A DNA stretch of 64,000 nt from Lysobacter daejeonensis GH1-9 (GCF_000768355.1 NZ_AVPU01000006.1:107605-171604); one strand, 5' to 3'; shown: positions 46,446 to 56,482, numbered from the stretch's first letter. Notes: a model not told the origin generated them from the letters alone. Numbers and translations are program-made.

Positions 46446-47609
46446 ATGATGCTGACTACCCCGCCGCTGTCTCTGTACGTCCACATCCCGTGGTGCGTGC
46501 GCAAATGTCCGTACTGCGACTTCAATTCGCACGAGCGGCGCGGCGCACCGCTCTTCGAGGCCTACGTGGACGCGTTGCTGGCCGACCTAGACCACGACCT
46601 GCCGCTGGTCTGGGGCCGCAACGTGCGCACCGTGTTCTTCGGTGGCGGCACGCCCAGCTTGATGCCGCCGGAGGCCATCGACCGCTTCCTGCAGGGCGCC
46701 AGCGCGCGCCTGCGCTTCGCGCCCGGCTGCGAGATCACGCTGGAGACCAACCCCGGCACCGCCGAGCACGGCCGCTTCGAGGGCTACCGCGCGGCGGGCA
46801 TCAACCGTCTCAGCTTCGGTGTGCAGAGCTTCGACGACGGCTGTCTGCAGCGACTGGGTCGCATCCATGACAGCGCCGAGGCGGAGGCCGCGATCAAGCT
46901 GGCGCAGGATGCCGGCTTCGACAACATCAACCTCGACCTGATGTATGCCCTGCCCGGCCAGAGCCTGTCGATGGCCGAACAGGACCTGCAGCGCGCCTTC
47001 GCCCTGCGGCCCACGCATGTGTCGCACTACCAGCTGACGCTGGAGCCGAACACGGTGTTCGCCGCACGCCCCCCGGCCGGCATCCCCGATGACGATGCCA
47101 GCTGGGACATACAGGAGCATTGCCAGGCCTTGCTGGCCGACGCGGGCTACGCGCAGTACGAGGTCAGCGCCTATTCCCAAGCGGGACGGCGCTGCGACCA
47201 CAACCTGAACTACTGGCGCTACGGCGACTACCTGGGCATCGGTGCCGGCGCCCACGGCAAGCTGACGCTGGGCAGCGAGCAGGCCATCCTCCGGCGTTGG
47301 AAGCACAAGCACCCGGCAACCTACATGGCACACGCGGGCACCGCCGCGGCCATCGGCGGCGATGAACGCGTTGCACCGGAAAAGCGCCCCTTCGAATACA
47401 TGCTCAACGCCCTGCGCCTGGTGGACGGGTTTGCCCTGGCGGAATTCGCGGCGCGGACTGGGCTGGCTCCGGCCGACATCGCCCCGCGCATTGACGCGGC
47501 CTGCAGCGCCGGCTGGCTGGAACGCGACGGCGACCTGGTCCGCCCGACCGAACTGGGCCGCCGTTTCACCAACGACGTGGTCAGCCTGTTCCTGGACGAA
47601 GCTGCCTGA
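46446..47609 (+). CDS. hemW: Radical SAM heme chaperone HemW
   Basis: Protein of 387 residues. The radical SAM cluster motif CVRKCPYC (CxxxCxxC) is near residue 18, followed by FFGGGTPSL and ETNPGT. The HNxxYW heme-binding motif is present in CDHNLNYWRYGDY, which distinguishes HemW from oxygen-independent coproporphyrinogen oxidase HemN. The HemW C-terminal helical domain ends DVVSLFLDEAA. The start may be at either of two adjacent ATGs (46446 or 46449). Confidence 0.94.
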   Translation: MMLTTPPLSLYVHIPWCVRKCPYCDFNSHERRGAPLFEAYVDALLADLDHDLPLVWGRNVRTVFFGGGTPSLMPPEAIDRFLQGASARLRFAPGCEITLETNPGTAEHGRFEGYRAAGINRLSFGVQSFDDGCLQRLGRIHDSAEAEAAIKLAQDAGFDNINLDLMYALPGQSLSMAEQDLQRAFALRPTHVSHYQLTLEPNTVFAARPPAGIPDDDASWDIQEHCQALLADAGYAQYEVSAYSQAGRRCDHNLNYWRYGDYLGIGAGAHGKLTLGSEQAILRRWKHKHPATYMAHAGTAAAIGGDERVAPEKRPFEYMLNALRLVDGFALAEFAARTGLAPADIAPRIDAACSAGWLERDGDLVRPTELGRRFTNDVVSLFLDEAA

Positions 47610-47749
47610 CGGCCCTCCTGTCCGGTTCCGAGTGGGTGTAACGTAAGGGCCATCAGGGGGGGCTTCACCTGGCGCATTCATCCGACCGGTGGTCGTTGGG
47701 GGTGGTGCCGGTCCGTGGCCTCGGAAACTTCGACAGGCCAGGTGCAGCC

Positions 47750-50008
47750 ATGGATACCTATGCAGCCCGGGGAGTGCATCCCATGCGGTCAACGCTCGAA
47801 TCGGCACGGCTGCCACCGCGCGTCCAGCACATCCTCGAACGCGTCCTGACGCTGATGTCCGATGACCTGGCCCGGCGCCTGGAGCGGATGCTGGCCGATT
47901 ACGAGGAACAGCTGTTCCGCCACGCGGAACAGGCGCGCAATCCGACCCAGCAGACCGTGCACTTCGAGACGCTGCGCAGCGTGCGGGTCAACCGGTCCGA
48001 CCTGATCCCGCGCTTCCTGCACGAGTTGGAACGCTCGCTCAGTGGCATTCGTCGGCCGGCGGTGAAGGCGGCCGAGGCCCCGCATCCGGTGGCCGGATTC
48101 GGACACCTGCGTCTGGTCGAAGACGAGGTGGTGACGGAAGCCGGCGCGCTGCGAGCCATGTCGGTAAGGCACGAGGCGCGCTGCAGCCTGCCGCTGCTGC
48201 TGCTGGGTCAGCGCTTCGGCGTGCTGGCGGGTTCGCCGGCCATCGAAGCCGAATACCTGCCTGTGGGGCCCCAGCAACTCTCGCGCATCGTTGCCGAAGC
48301 CAGCCACGTGCTGCAGATCAGCCAGGAAGCGCGGCTGGAGTTGTTCCACAGCTTCGACACCCACGTGCTGGGCGGTTATGCGCACCTCGTGGAAGCATTG
48401 AATGGGCTGCTGGCGCAGGAAGGCGTGCTGCCCAACCTGTCGTACGTGCCGCTGCGCACGCGCCCGGTCAACCCGGTCGCTGCCGCCGCATCCGCGCAAC
48501 GGGCGCCGGCGGGCCAACGTGCCGCCACCCCGCCCGCCCCCGCGCTGCAGCGTCCGCACACCGGTTGGCTGGGAGACGAGGACGCCGGCGATGGCAAGGA
48601 CGAGGATGGCGTCACCTTCCCGCTGCTGCAGGAATTGCTGGCCGGACGCAGTGACCTGATCGGCAAGCTGCGCCCCGAGGTCTCGCCCCCGCTGCGCCAG
48701 CAGATGTCGCCGACCGACGTGCAGGCCGCCCTCGAGGCCCAACAGAGCCTGAGTCGCACACCGCGACCGGGCCCTACCGGCCTGTCGGACCTGCGCCAGA
48801 CCCTGCTTGCCCATGGCCGCCGCAAGTACGGCGAGGCCATCACCCTGTCGCAGGAGGACAGCGACGCCATCGAACTGCTGGGCATGCTGTACGCCGAGCT
48901 GGCGCGTGACGTCCGCCGAGAATCCTCCAGCAGCTCACTGCTCGAGCGCCTGCAGGTGCCCCTGCTGCGCGTGGCCCTGCAGGACCACGGCTTCTTCGCA
49001 CGCACCCACCACCCCGCGCGGCAGTTGCTGAACGCGGTGGCCGAGTCCGGCGCCAGCTGGCTCGCCGACGATGAGCGCGATCCGGTGTTGGAAGATCACC
49101 TCAAGCGCGCCGTCGACCACGTGGTCGAGCACTACCGTGGCGACCCCTCGGTATTCGCGGCGGCCAACCAGCCGCTGCAGGACCACCTGCATGCCATGGC
49201 GCGCAAGGCCGAGGTCAGCGAGCGCCGCCACATCGAAGCCGCGCGCGGCAAGGAGAAGCTGGAGGTTTCGAAGCGACGGGCCAAGGAGGTGCTCAACCAG
49301 CTCATTGGCCCGCGCGTGTTGCCGCGCTTCACCCATGCCCTGCTGGACCAGGCGTGGACGGACGTGTTGACCCTGACCCTGTTGCGCAACGGCGAGGACT
49401 CGGAAGCCTGGCAGCGCCAGCAGGAGGACACGCGCAGCATCATCGCGGCCACCTGCGATGGTGTCGCTGCGCCGAAGGGGCTGGAGCAGCGCGTGATGCA
49501 GGGGCTCGGACTGGTCGGCTACCACGGCGAAGAGGCGGCCCTTATCGCCGGCCGGCTGTGCGCATCGGGCGCGCAGAGCTCCGAGGACCCGGGCTCACGG
49601 ACCGAACTGGCGATGAAGCTCAAGGCGCGCGCGCGCCTGGGCGAGCAGGCCCAGAACGACAAGGCGCCATTGCCGCCCCGCGACGAGGCCGAGGAAGCCT
49701 GCTTCCAGCAAGTGTCGCAACTGCCCTTCGGCACCTGGTTCGAATTCGTCACCAACCAGCAGGGCGACGTGGTCCGCCGGCGATTGGCCTGGTTCAGCTC
49801 CATCACCGGGCACGTGCTGTTCGTCAACCAGCGCGGCCAGCGCGTGGACGAGCAGACGCTCGACAGCCTGGCCCGCATGATGGCGAAAAACCAGGCCCGG
49901 GTCGTCACGGCCACCCGCGGTCGCCTGATCGATCGCGCCTGGCAGGCCACCCTGTCGGCCCTGCGCAACTTCGCCCACCCTGCCCGAAACGCCGAGGTGT
50001 CGAAATGA
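47750..50008 (+). CDS. DUF1631 protein
   Basis: Large cytoplasmic protein of 752 residues with DUF1631 covering most of the length; mainly helical with Gln/Ala/Pro-rich linker near residue 250, and a mixed C-terminal part containing PFGTWFEFVTNQQGDVVRRRLAWFSSITGHVLFVNQRG, which has the look of a PilZ-like beta-barrel with an RxxxR-type element. The function is not established; linkage with PilZ genes suggests a c-di-GMP role. An ATG at 47783 with a GGAG site 8 nt upstream is an alternative start. Its stop overlaps the next gene (ATGA). Confidence 0.85.
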   Translation: MDTYAARGVHPMRSTLESARLPPRVQHILERVLTLMSDDLARRLERMLADYEEQLFRHAEQARNPTQQTVHFETLRSVRVNRSDLIPRFLHELERSLSGIRRPAVKAAEAPHPVAGFGHLRLVEDEVVTEAGALRAMSVRHEARCSLPLLLLGQRFGVLAGSPAIEAEYLPVGPQQLSRIVAEASHVLQISQEARLELFHSFDTHVLGGYAHLVEALNGLLAQEGVLPNLSYVPLRTRPVNPVAAAASAQRAPAGQRAATPPAPALQRPHTGWLGDEDAGDGKDEDGVTFPLLQELLAGRSDLIGKLRPEVSPPLRQQMSPTDVQAALEAQQSLSRTPRPGPTGLSDLRQTLLAHGRRKYGEAITLSQEDSDAIELLGMLYAELARDVRRESSSSSLLERLQVPLLRVALQDHGFFARTHHPARQLLNAVAESGASWLADDERDPVLEDHLKRAVDHVVEHYRGDPSVFAAANQPLQDHLHAMARKAEVSERRHIEAARGKEKLEVSKRRAKEVLNQLIGPRVLPRFTHALLDQAWTDVLTLTLLRNGEDSEAWQRQQEDTRSIIAATCDGVAAPKGLEQRVMQGLGLVGYHGEEAALIAGRLCASGAQSSEDPGSRTELAMKLKARARLGEQAQNDKAPLPPRDEAEEACFQQVSQLPFGTWFEFVTNQQGDVVRRRLAWFSSITGHVLFVNQRGQRVDEQTLDSLARMMAKNQARVVTATRGRLIDRAWQATLSALRNFAHPARNAEVSK

Positions 50009-50340
50009 CCGAGGAATTCCGCCGAGCGCCGCGCCAGCCCACGCCGGAGGACATCGACGTGGTCGACACCATGACCGACCGCGTCATCGGCCGGCTGGGC
50101 AATCTCTCGGAAACCGGCATGCTGCTGATTTCGGGCAGCGGCCTCGTCGACGACGCGCTGTACCAGTTGCGCTTCAACCTGCCCGACGGCAACGGCGGCG
50201 AGCCCATTGAAGTGGGCGCGCACCTGCTGTGGCAAAACCTGGCCAGCGCCCCCGGCCAGGCCTGGGCCGGATTCCGCTTCATCACCCTGACCGACGCATC
50301 GCAGGCCCGCCTGCGCGGGTGGCTGGCCCCCGTGCACTGA
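50005..50340 (+). CDS. PilZ-domain protein
   Basis: Protein of 111 residues starting with MTEEFRRAPRQPTPEDIDVVDTMTDRVIGRLGNLSETGMLL. The RxxxR-like segment (RRAPRQ) and the NLSETGMLL motif (D/NxSxxG) are those of PilZ domains, which bind c-di-GMP or act as pilus-assembly partners. The length suits a stand-alone PilZ protein. ATGA overlap with DUF1631 shows co-translation. Convergent with the GGDEF-EAL gene. Confidence 0.87.
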   Translation: MTEEFRRAPRQPTPEDIDVVDTMTDRVIGRLGNLSETGMLLISGSGLVDDALYQLRFNLPDGNGGEPIEVGAHLLWQNLASAPGQAWAGFRFITLTDASQARLRGWLAPVH

Positions 50341-50354
50341 GACCCCGTCAGGCA

Positions 50355-53039
50355 TCAGCCCGCCTGGAACGGCACCACGGTGGGCTGGTGCAGGGCGAAG
50401 CCCTGCGCATAGTCCACGCCCAGCGCGACCAGCGCCTGCAGGATTTCCTCGCTGGCGACCCATTCGGCCACCACCTGCAGGCCGCGCTGGTGGCCGATGT
50501 CGGTCACCGCGCGGACGATGGCGTGGCTCATCGGGTCGTTCAGCAGGTCGCGGATGAAACTGCCGTCGATCTTGATGATGTCCACCGGCAGGTTCTTCAG
50601 GTACCCGAACGAGGACATGCCGGCACCAAAGTCGTCCAGCGCGATGCGGCAACCGGCGTCGCGCAACCGCTCGATGAAGCGCGACACCTGCGACAGGTTG
50701 CGCACGGCCACGGTCTCGGTGATCTCGAAGCACACCCGCTGCGGCGCCACCCGGTAGCGCTGCAGCAACTGCAGGATCAGCTCGGTCAGCGACTCGTCCT
50801 CCAGGCTGGCACCGGAGACGTTGATGGTGGCCAGCGCCAGGCCATCGCCGCTGGGATGCAGGCGATCGAAATTGGCCAGCGCATTCTCGATCACCCAGCG
50901 GTCGATCATCGGCATGAGGCCGTAACGCTCGGCGGCGGGAATGAAGGCACCGGGCACCACCAGCCGACCGGCTTCGTCGCGGAAGCGCAACAGCAATTCA
51001 ACGCGAGGCTCGCCGCCGTCGGACGGATCGAGCGCGCGCACCTCTTGGTACTGCAGTTGCAGCCGGCCCTCGTCGATCGCCCAGCGTAGGCGGTTGGCCC
51101 ACTCCATTTCACTGCGACGGCGCGTGGTCTCGTCATCCTGCTCGGAGTAGAAGTGCACACGATTGCGCCCGGCTTCCTTGGCGAGGTAGCACGCGGTATC
51201 GGCCTGCGCCATCACATCCTTCAGCGTCAAGCCCGGATGGTCGATCATGACCGCGCCAATGCTCGCGCTGATGGTGTACGTACTCTGCTCCCACACGAAG
51301 ACGAATCCATCGATGTGCTCGCGGATGCGCTCGGCCAGCAGGCTCGCGCCCTCGCGGTCGCCCACCTGGCAGGCGAGCACGCCGAACTCATCACCGCCCA
51401 GGCGCGCCAGGATGTCGCCCCCGCGCAACTGTTCGTGCATCAACGTCGCCAACTGGATCAGCAACTGGTCGCCCGCGATGTGGCCGGACGTGTCATTGAT
51501 GAGCTTGAACTGGTCGAGGTCGATGTAGAACAGCGCCGCAGCCGGGCCGCCGACCACCACCGACTCGACGACCAGCTCCGCGCGTCGCTCGAACTCACGC
51601 CGGTTGAACAGTTCCGTGAGCCCGTCGTGGCTGGCCTGGTAGCTCAGCATTTCGGTCAACTGGCGCTGCTCCGAGACGTCGGTCGCGACCATGAGCCACT
51701 GCTCATGCTCGTCGAGCATGGCCGGCGACAGCGACAGGCTGGCCCAGAACCGCTGACCTTCCGCATCGCGCAACGCCACCTCCACCGTGCCAGCGTCATC
51801 GCCTCCCGCCGCCACCAGGTGCTCGTGGACCGCCGGGTCTTCAAACAGGGCCGCCAAACCCTGCCCCAGTCGCGCGCGACCCAATCGTGCGCGTGCCGCC
51901 TGGTTGGCATAGCTGATCTGGCCGTCCTTGCGATCGGCCAGCAGCACCAGTGCTGGCAACAGCTCGTTGAGCGCGCGGAATCGCTCCTCGCTCTCGCGAT
52001 ACTGGTGGCTCATCCGCAGGCCGAGTTGCAGGGCGCGGTGCCGCGTGGTGGCCAGTGACCACACCAGCAATGCCAGCAGCACGCTGGCCAGCAATCCGGG
52101 CCAGAACACCGACTCCCGCCAACCCAAGCCCGCTGGCCGGTAGTCCAAGGGCTGGATCTGCACCTGCCAGACGCGCCCGCCGTAACGCAGCAACCGGTCG
52201 AAGGCCGGCGCAGAGGCGCTGGCACGGTGCTGGGAGTTGGAGTCGAACAGCATCTGGCCGGGGCCATCGGTCACGTCCGACACCCGCACCCGCAACGCAT
52301 CACGGCTTTCGCGCTGGATGGCGCTCTCGATGAGGTCGCGGATCCGGAACGAAACCGCCAAGGATCCCCGCAATCGGTCGCGCCGCTCCGCGGGCGTGTC
52401 CGGACGCACGCCGGGGGCGAACACGGGCAGGCGTAAGGTCACTCCTTCGGTCGATCCTCCCAGGGCATCGGTCTGCACCAGGGTGAACGGAGCCGACAGC
52501 GCCGGCTGGTCCGTGGCGGTCGAGCGGCGCAGCGCACGCAGGTTGGGCACTTGCCGGGCGATGTCCAACCCCATCACCCGTTCGTTGCCCTGCAGCGGCA
52601 CCACCCGGGTGGTGATGAAGTGCTCACCGTCCGGCATCATCCGCCGGTCGGCATAGGTCAACGCCAGCAGGCTCGGAAATCGCTCCCGCGGGCGCAGGTT
52701 CTCGTAGATGTGCTCGAATTCCAGGGCCGTGACCTCCTCGGAGGTCATGAACAGCGTCTGCACCGTGCGCGACAGCAGGCCACAGGCTTCCAGTTGCGTC
52801 TGCAAGGCCTCGAAGCCGCGTTGCGCCAATCCGTCAAAGGCCAGGCGCTGCTCGGCGTCCACGCGCCGCTGCTGCTCCCTGGAGATGGCAACCGTCAGCA
52901 GGATCCCCGCCAGCAGCGCAGTCAGGCTCCACACCCAGGCCGTCACGGCCCACGGGCGCACCGCGGGGACACTGGCCGTCGAACGCGGCGAGGTGGAGAA
53001 TCCGTCAACATCCTTCGACGTCCCCAAGAGAAGCCCCAT
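50355..53039 (-). CDS. CHASE-PAS-GGDEF-EAL c-di-GMP enzyme
   Basis: Membrane protein of 894 residues. After a transmembrane helix (AWVWSLTALLAGILLTVAI) it has a periplasmic CHASE sensor domain (about 60-285), a second helix (LLASVLLALLVWSLA), a PAS domain, a GGDEF domain with RLGGDEF at about 548 and an RGGD inhibitory-site motif, and an EAL domain. EAL is present as ELLLR (about 679); NVSG, ITETVA, DDFGAGMSS, IKIDGSF and VAEWV match catalytic positions. Diguanylate cyclase and phosphodiesterase both look possible. The start is uncertain: ATG 53039 overlaps the pepQ start on the other strand; ATG 53045 and a GTG downstream are alternatives. Confidence 0.92.
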   Translation of the reverse strand: MGLLLGTSKDVDGFSTSPRSTASVPAVRPWAVTAWVWSLTALLAGILLTVAISREQQRRVDAEQRLAFDGLAQRGFEALQTQLEACGLLSRTVQTLFMTSEEVTALEFEHIYENLRPRERFPSLLALTYADRRMMPDGEHFITTRVVPLQGNERVMGLDIARQVPNLRALRRSTATDQPALSAPFTLVQTDALGGSTEGVTLRLPVFAPGVRPDTPAERRDRLRGSLAVSFRIRDLIESAIQRESRDALRVRVSDVTDGPGQMLFDSNSQHRASASAPAFDRLLRYGGRVWQVQIQPLDYRPAGLGWRESVFWPGLLASVLLALLVWSLATTRHRALQLGLRMSHQYRESEERFRALNELLPALVLLADRKDGQISYANQAARARLGRARLGQGLAALFEDPAVHEHLVAAGGDDAGTVEVALRDAEGQRFWASLSLSPAMLDEHEQWLMVATDVSEQRQLTEMLSYQASHDGLTELFNRREFERRAELVVESVVVGGPAAALFYIDLDQFKLINDTSGHIAGDQLLIQLATLMHEQLRGGDILARLGGDEFGVLACQVGDREGASLLAERIREHIDGFVFVWEQSTYTISASIGAVMIDHPGLTLKDVMAQADTACYLAKEAGRNRVHFYSEQDDETTRRRSEMEWANRLRWAIDEGRLQLQYQEVRALDPSDGGEPRVELLLRFRDEAGRLVVPGAFIPAAERYGLMPMIDRWVIENALANFDRLHPSGDGLALATINVSGASLEDESLTELILQLLQRYRVAPQRVCFEITETVAVRNLSQVSRFIERLRDAGCRIALDDFGAGMSSFGYLKNLPVDIIKIDGSFIRDLLNDPMSHAIVRAVTDIGHQRGLQVVAEWVASEEILQALVALGVDYAQGFALHQPTVVPFQAG

Positions 53040-54363
53040 GACCATCCAAGATCTCGCGATGTTATACCCGCAGCACGTGCAAACCACGTCTGCGCGGACG
53101 AGCGAGGCCCTGGCCCGCGGCGGCTACGACCACCTGGTCGTGCCCAGCGGGACCCTGCACTACCATGTCTTCGACGATCGCGATTACCCGTTCGCGACCA
53201 ACCCGCAATTCAAGGCATGGGTGCCACTCACCCGCAACCCGGGCAGCTGGGTCGTGGCCACGCCCGGCCAGAAGCCCAAGCTGGTTTACCTGCAGCCGGC
53301 CGATTACTGGCACGCGGTACCGCAAGCCCCGAGCGGCTGGTGGGTCGACCAGTTCGACATCGTGGTGATCCGCACGCCGGAAGAGGCGTTGCAGCACCTG
53401 CCGAAGGATGCGTCGCGCTGCGCCATCCTCGGCGAGCCGCAGAGCGCGTTGGGCGATTTCGTGCCCAACAACCCACCCGTGGTTGTGGATTACCTGGAGT
53501 ACCACCGCGCGTTCAAGACGCCCTACGAAGTCGCGCTGATGCGTGAAGCCACACGCATTGGCGTGCGCGCGCACCGTGCGGCCGAGCGCAATTTCCGCGC
53601 GGGCTCCAGCGAGTTCGGCATCCACCTGGCGTATTGCCAGGCTGCCGGCCAGGATGCCAACGACCTGCCGTACAGCAACATCGTGGCGCTCAACGAGCAC
53701 GGCGCGGTGCTGCACTACACCGAGCGCGACCGTCTGCCGCCGCGCGATTCGCGCAGCTTCCTGATCGACGCGGGCGCCAGTTTCCATGGCTATGCCTGCG
53801 ACATCACGCGCACCTACGCCGCCGACACCGCCGGCGAGTTCCAGACGCTGATCGACACCATGGACGCCGCGCAACTGCGCATGTGCGACGAGGTGCGGGC
53901 CGGCTTCGACTACAAGCAGCTGCACCTAAACGCGCATCTGGCAATCGCCGGCATCCTGCGCGACTTCGGCATCACGCGCCTCTCGCCCGAGGCCGCGGTG
54001 GAGACGGGGGTGAGCAGCGTGTTCTTCCCGCACGGCATCGGCCACGGCATCGGCCTGCAGGTGCACGACGTGGCGGGCTTTGCCGAGAGCGACCGCGGCG
54101 GCACGATTCCCAAGCCGGCCGGCCATCCCTACCTGCGCCTGACCCGCGTGCTGCAGCCGGGCATGGTGGTCACCATCGAACCGGGTCTGTACTTCATCGA
54201 CCTGCTGCTCGAAGAACTGCGACAGGGCGCGCACGCCAACGACGTGGACTGGGCGCGTATCGAGGCGTTCAAGCCCTATGGCGGCATCCGCATCGAGGAC
54301 GACGTGGTGTGCACCGAAGGTGCGCCGCTCAACCTCACGCGCGAAGGCTTCGCCGCCGCTTAA
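53038..54363 (+). CDS. pepQ: Xaa-Pro dipeptidase
   Basis: Protein of 441 residues (E. coli PepQ 443), a dinuclear metalloenzyme that cleaves Xaa-Pro dipeptides in the cytoplasm. The five metal ligands lie in DAGASFHGYACDITRTY, HGIGHGIGLQVHD, TIEPGLYF and GIRIEDDV. The N-terminal MTIQDLAMLYPQHV and long insert match PepQ rather than PepP. AGAGAAG precedes ATG 53038. It is head-to-head with the GGDEF-EAL gene, with overlapping candidate starts. Confidence 0.95.
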   Translation: MTIQDLAMLYPQHVQTTSARTSEALARGGYDHLVVPSGTLHYHVFDDRDYPFATNPQFKAWVPLTRNPGSWVVATPGQKPKLVYLQPADYWHAVPQAPSGWWVDQFDIVVIRTPEEALQHLPKDASRCAILGEPQSALGDFVPNNPPVVVDYLEYHRAFKTPYEVALMREATRIGVRAHRAAERNFRAGSSEFGIHLAYCQAAGQDANDLPYSNIVALNEHGAVLHYTERDRLPPRDSRSFLIDAGASFHGYACDITRTYAADTAGEFQTLIDTMDAAQLRMCDEVRAGFDYKQLHLNAHLAIAGILRDFGITRLSPEAAVETGVSSVFFPHGIGHGIGLQVHDVAGFAESDRGGTIPKPAGHPYLRLTRVLQPGMVVTIEPGLYFIDLLLEELRQGAHANDVDWARIEAFKPYGGIRIEDDVVCTEGAPLNLTREGFAAA

Positions 54364-54388
54364 GGCGCAGGGGCCAGCTGCCCGCAGA

Positions 54389-54417
54389 AAGCCCGCGGTC
54401 TCCCGCGGGCTTCTTTG
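54389..54417. terminator. Bidirectional terminator between pepQ and pepP
   Basis: AAGCCCGCGG-TCTC-CCGCGGGCTT is a perfect 10-bp stem with T-rich flanks on both strands, placed between the convergent pepQ and pepP genes. Confidence 0.85.
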
Positions 54418-54489
54418 TATCAGTACGATCGGGTCGTGCGTGGCCCCTGCCGTATCGCGCGAGCAGCGCGGCGCACGGCGACGCGGGAA

Positions 54490-55827
54490 TCAGGCCGCCG
54501 CGTGCGCGTCCGCCATGAAGTCCTCGATCTCATCGGCACTGCGCGCCAGTCCATCGGTCAGCACCTTGTGCCCGTCCCGAGTCACCAGCACGTCATCCTC
54601 GATGCGGATACCGATGCCGCGCCATTTGGCATCCACGCCGGTGTCGTCCGTCGGCACGTACAGGCCGGGCTCGATGGTGAACACCATGCCTGGCTCCAGC
54701 AGGCGCGATTCGCCATCGAAGCGATACTCGCCCACGTCGTGCACGTCCAGCCCCAGCCAGTGCCCGGTCTTGTGCCGGTAGTAGCGGCGGTAATGGCCTT
54801 CGTCGATGTTCTTCTCGAGCTTGCCCTTGAGCAGGCCCAGACGCAGCAGCCCCTCGGTCAGCGTTTCGACCGCGGCGTTGTGCCCAGCCTCGTAAGGCAC
54901 CCCGGGTCGCGCATGGGCCAAGGCGGCCGCCTGCGCCTGCGACACCAGGTCGTGCAATGCGCGCTGCGCGGCGCTGAAGCGGCCATTGGCCGGGAACGTG
55001 CGGGTGATGTCGGCCGCATAGCCGCGGTACTCCGCGCCGGCATCGATCAGCACCAGGTCGCCGTCGCGCACCGGCGCGTTGTTGGCGTGGTAATGCAGCA
55101 CGCAGGCATTGGCGCCCGCGCCGACGATGCTGCCGTACGCCGGCTGCGCGTCATGCAGGCGAAACACGCGTTCCAGTTCGGCCTGCAGGGTGTATTCGTG
55201 CACGCCGGGTCGCACCGCGCGCATTGCGGCCTGGTGGGCCATCACCGAGATGTCGGCCGCCCGCTGCATCAACTTCAGCTCGTCGCGGTCCTTGAACAGA
55301 CGCATCTCGTCCAGCAGGTGGCCCAGTTCGAGGAACTCATGCGGCGGTCGATCACCCATTTTCATGATCGCGCGCACCCGATTAACCCAGCCGATCAGCT
55401 TGAGGTCGAACTCCGCATCGCGACCGAAGTGGTAGTACACCCGGCTGCGCCCTTCCAGCAGGCCCGGCAGGATGTCGTCGATGTCGGTGATGGGGTACGC
55501 ATCGTCCAGGCCAAAACCTTCGACCGCCCCCTCCGGACCGAAGCGCGGCCCGTCCCAACCCTCGCGTTCAGGATGGCGTTCGCGACAGAACAGCAACGCC
55601 TCGCCGTGCTTGCGCCCCGGAACCAGCACCAGCACCGCCTCGGGCTCGGGGAAGCCGGTCAGGTACCAGAGGTCGGAATCCTGTCGGTACGGATAATGGG
55701 TATCGCGACTGCGGATCCGCTCGGCCGCTGCGGGCAGCACCAGGATCGCGTCGTTGCCCGCCATGCGCATCAGTTGCTTGCGGCGACGCGCGTAGTTGGC
55801 GGCAGGAATGCCTGTGGGGCTGGCCAT
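54490..55827 (-). CDS. pepP: Xaa-Pro aminopeptidase
   Basis: Protein of 445 residues (E. coli PepP 441), which removes N-terminal residues linked to proline. Metal ligands are in LIDAGAEYRGYAADITRTF, HKTGHWLGLDVHDVG, TIEPGLYV and GIRIEDDV. ATG at 55827 lies just after the ygfB stop (55838), so the two form the ygfB-pepP operon known from enterobacteria; the ubiH gene that follows there is not found here. Confidence 0.96.
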   Translation of the reverse strand: MASPTGIPAANYARRRKQLMRMAGNDAILVLPAAAERIRSRDTHYPYRQDSDLWYLTGFPEPEAVLVLVPGRKHGEALLFCRERHPEREGWDGPRFGPEGAVEGFGLDDAYPITDIDDILPGLLEGRSRVYYHFGRDAEFDLKLIGWVNRVRAIMKMGDRPPHEFLELGHLLDEMRLFKDRDELKLMQRAADISVMAHQAAMRAVRPGVHEYTLQAELERVFRLHDAQPAYGSIVGAGANACVLHYHANNAPVRDGDLVLIDAGAEYRGYAADITRTFPANGRFSAAQRALHDLVSQAQAAALAHARPGVPYEAGHNAAVETLTEGLLRLGLLKGKLEKNIDEGHYRRYYRHKTGHWLGLDVHDVGEYRFDGESRLLEPGMVFTIEPGLYVPTDDTGVDAKWRGIGIRIEDDVLVTRDGHKVLTDGLARSADEIEDFMADAHAAA

Positions 55828-55837
55828 CGCCACCGTC

Positions 55838-56392
55838 TCAGTTCAACCGGGCACGATGCTGGGCGGCCATCACGCAATCGCCATGCAGCAACAGGGCCGC
55901 CACGCGCACGAACTCCTCGATCTCGACCAGGGCCGCCTCGTCATCCTCGTCGCCCTCGTCCTGCGGCTGCGCCGCCGCCAGCTTGGCCAAGTCCGCCAAG
56001 GCTTCGGCGCCTTCTTCGGACAGGGGCGGCTTGGCGCCGGCGGCCAGGCCAAACGCGCCCAGGAAACCCCGGCACCAGTCGAACAGCGCGCCACTGCGCA
56101 CCGCGAGCGACGCATCGGCCTCCGGCAGCAGCAACTCGAAACCGAAGCTGCGGTCGCCGAACTGGGCCGCGGTGGCTTCGCGCAACTGGTCGAAGGGGGA
56201 GTGCTCGGCGGGCGTTTCCAGGCCTGCGTCCACCAGCACCTTGGCGGGCCAGTCGCGGGTGGCGGCGCCGCCGCCGGCCAACCAGCCGCAGAGCGCACCA
56301 TGCAGTTCCGAGGAGGTCATCGCCAATGCCTGCTGGCGGATTTCCGCCTCCACGGCGGGGAGGGACGGCAGATCGGTATTGGCCACGTGCAT
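55838..56392 (-). CDS. ygfB: UPF0149/YgfB-family protein
   Basis: Protein of 184 residues of the UPF0149 (YgfB) family, with ELHGALCGWLAGGG and the FDWCRGFLGAFGLA motif that defines the group, and acidic C-terminus. YgfB has been linked to control of other genes in Pseudomonas; the role here is not known. ATG 56392 is chosen; longer frames to 56536 run into the divergent promoter. Confidence 0.92.
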   Translation of the reverse strand: MHVANTDLPSLPAVEAEIRQQALAMTSSELHGALCGWLAGGGAATRDWPAKVLVDAGLETPAEHSPFDQLREATAAQFGDRSFGFELLLPEADASLAVRSGALFDWCRGFLGAFGLAAGAKPPLSEEGAEALADLAKLAAAQPQDEGDEDDEAALVEIEEFVRVAALLLHGDCVMAAQHRARLN

Positions 56393-56453
56393 TGCCACGT
56401 TGAGGGGGGTCCAGTGTACCAACCGGGCCTGGACTGGCAGGGCTTGATTTTGG

Positions 56454-56482
56454 TTGTGATGCCTGCATTGGCTGCCTAAACT
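56454..56482 (+). promoter_or_regulatory. Candidate promoter for the large sensor gene
   Basis: TTGTGA (56454-56459) and TAAACT (56477-56482) are 17 bp apart. The expected start point (about 56489) nearly coincides with the first possible TTG codon (56490). Confidence 0.45.

Noticed and set aside
53009..53087. Upstream start at 53087 for the CHASE-GGDEF-EAL protein
   Set aside because: It would run 50 bp into pepQ and adds a Cys-rich peptide with no family resemblance; a start at or below 53039 is more plausible.
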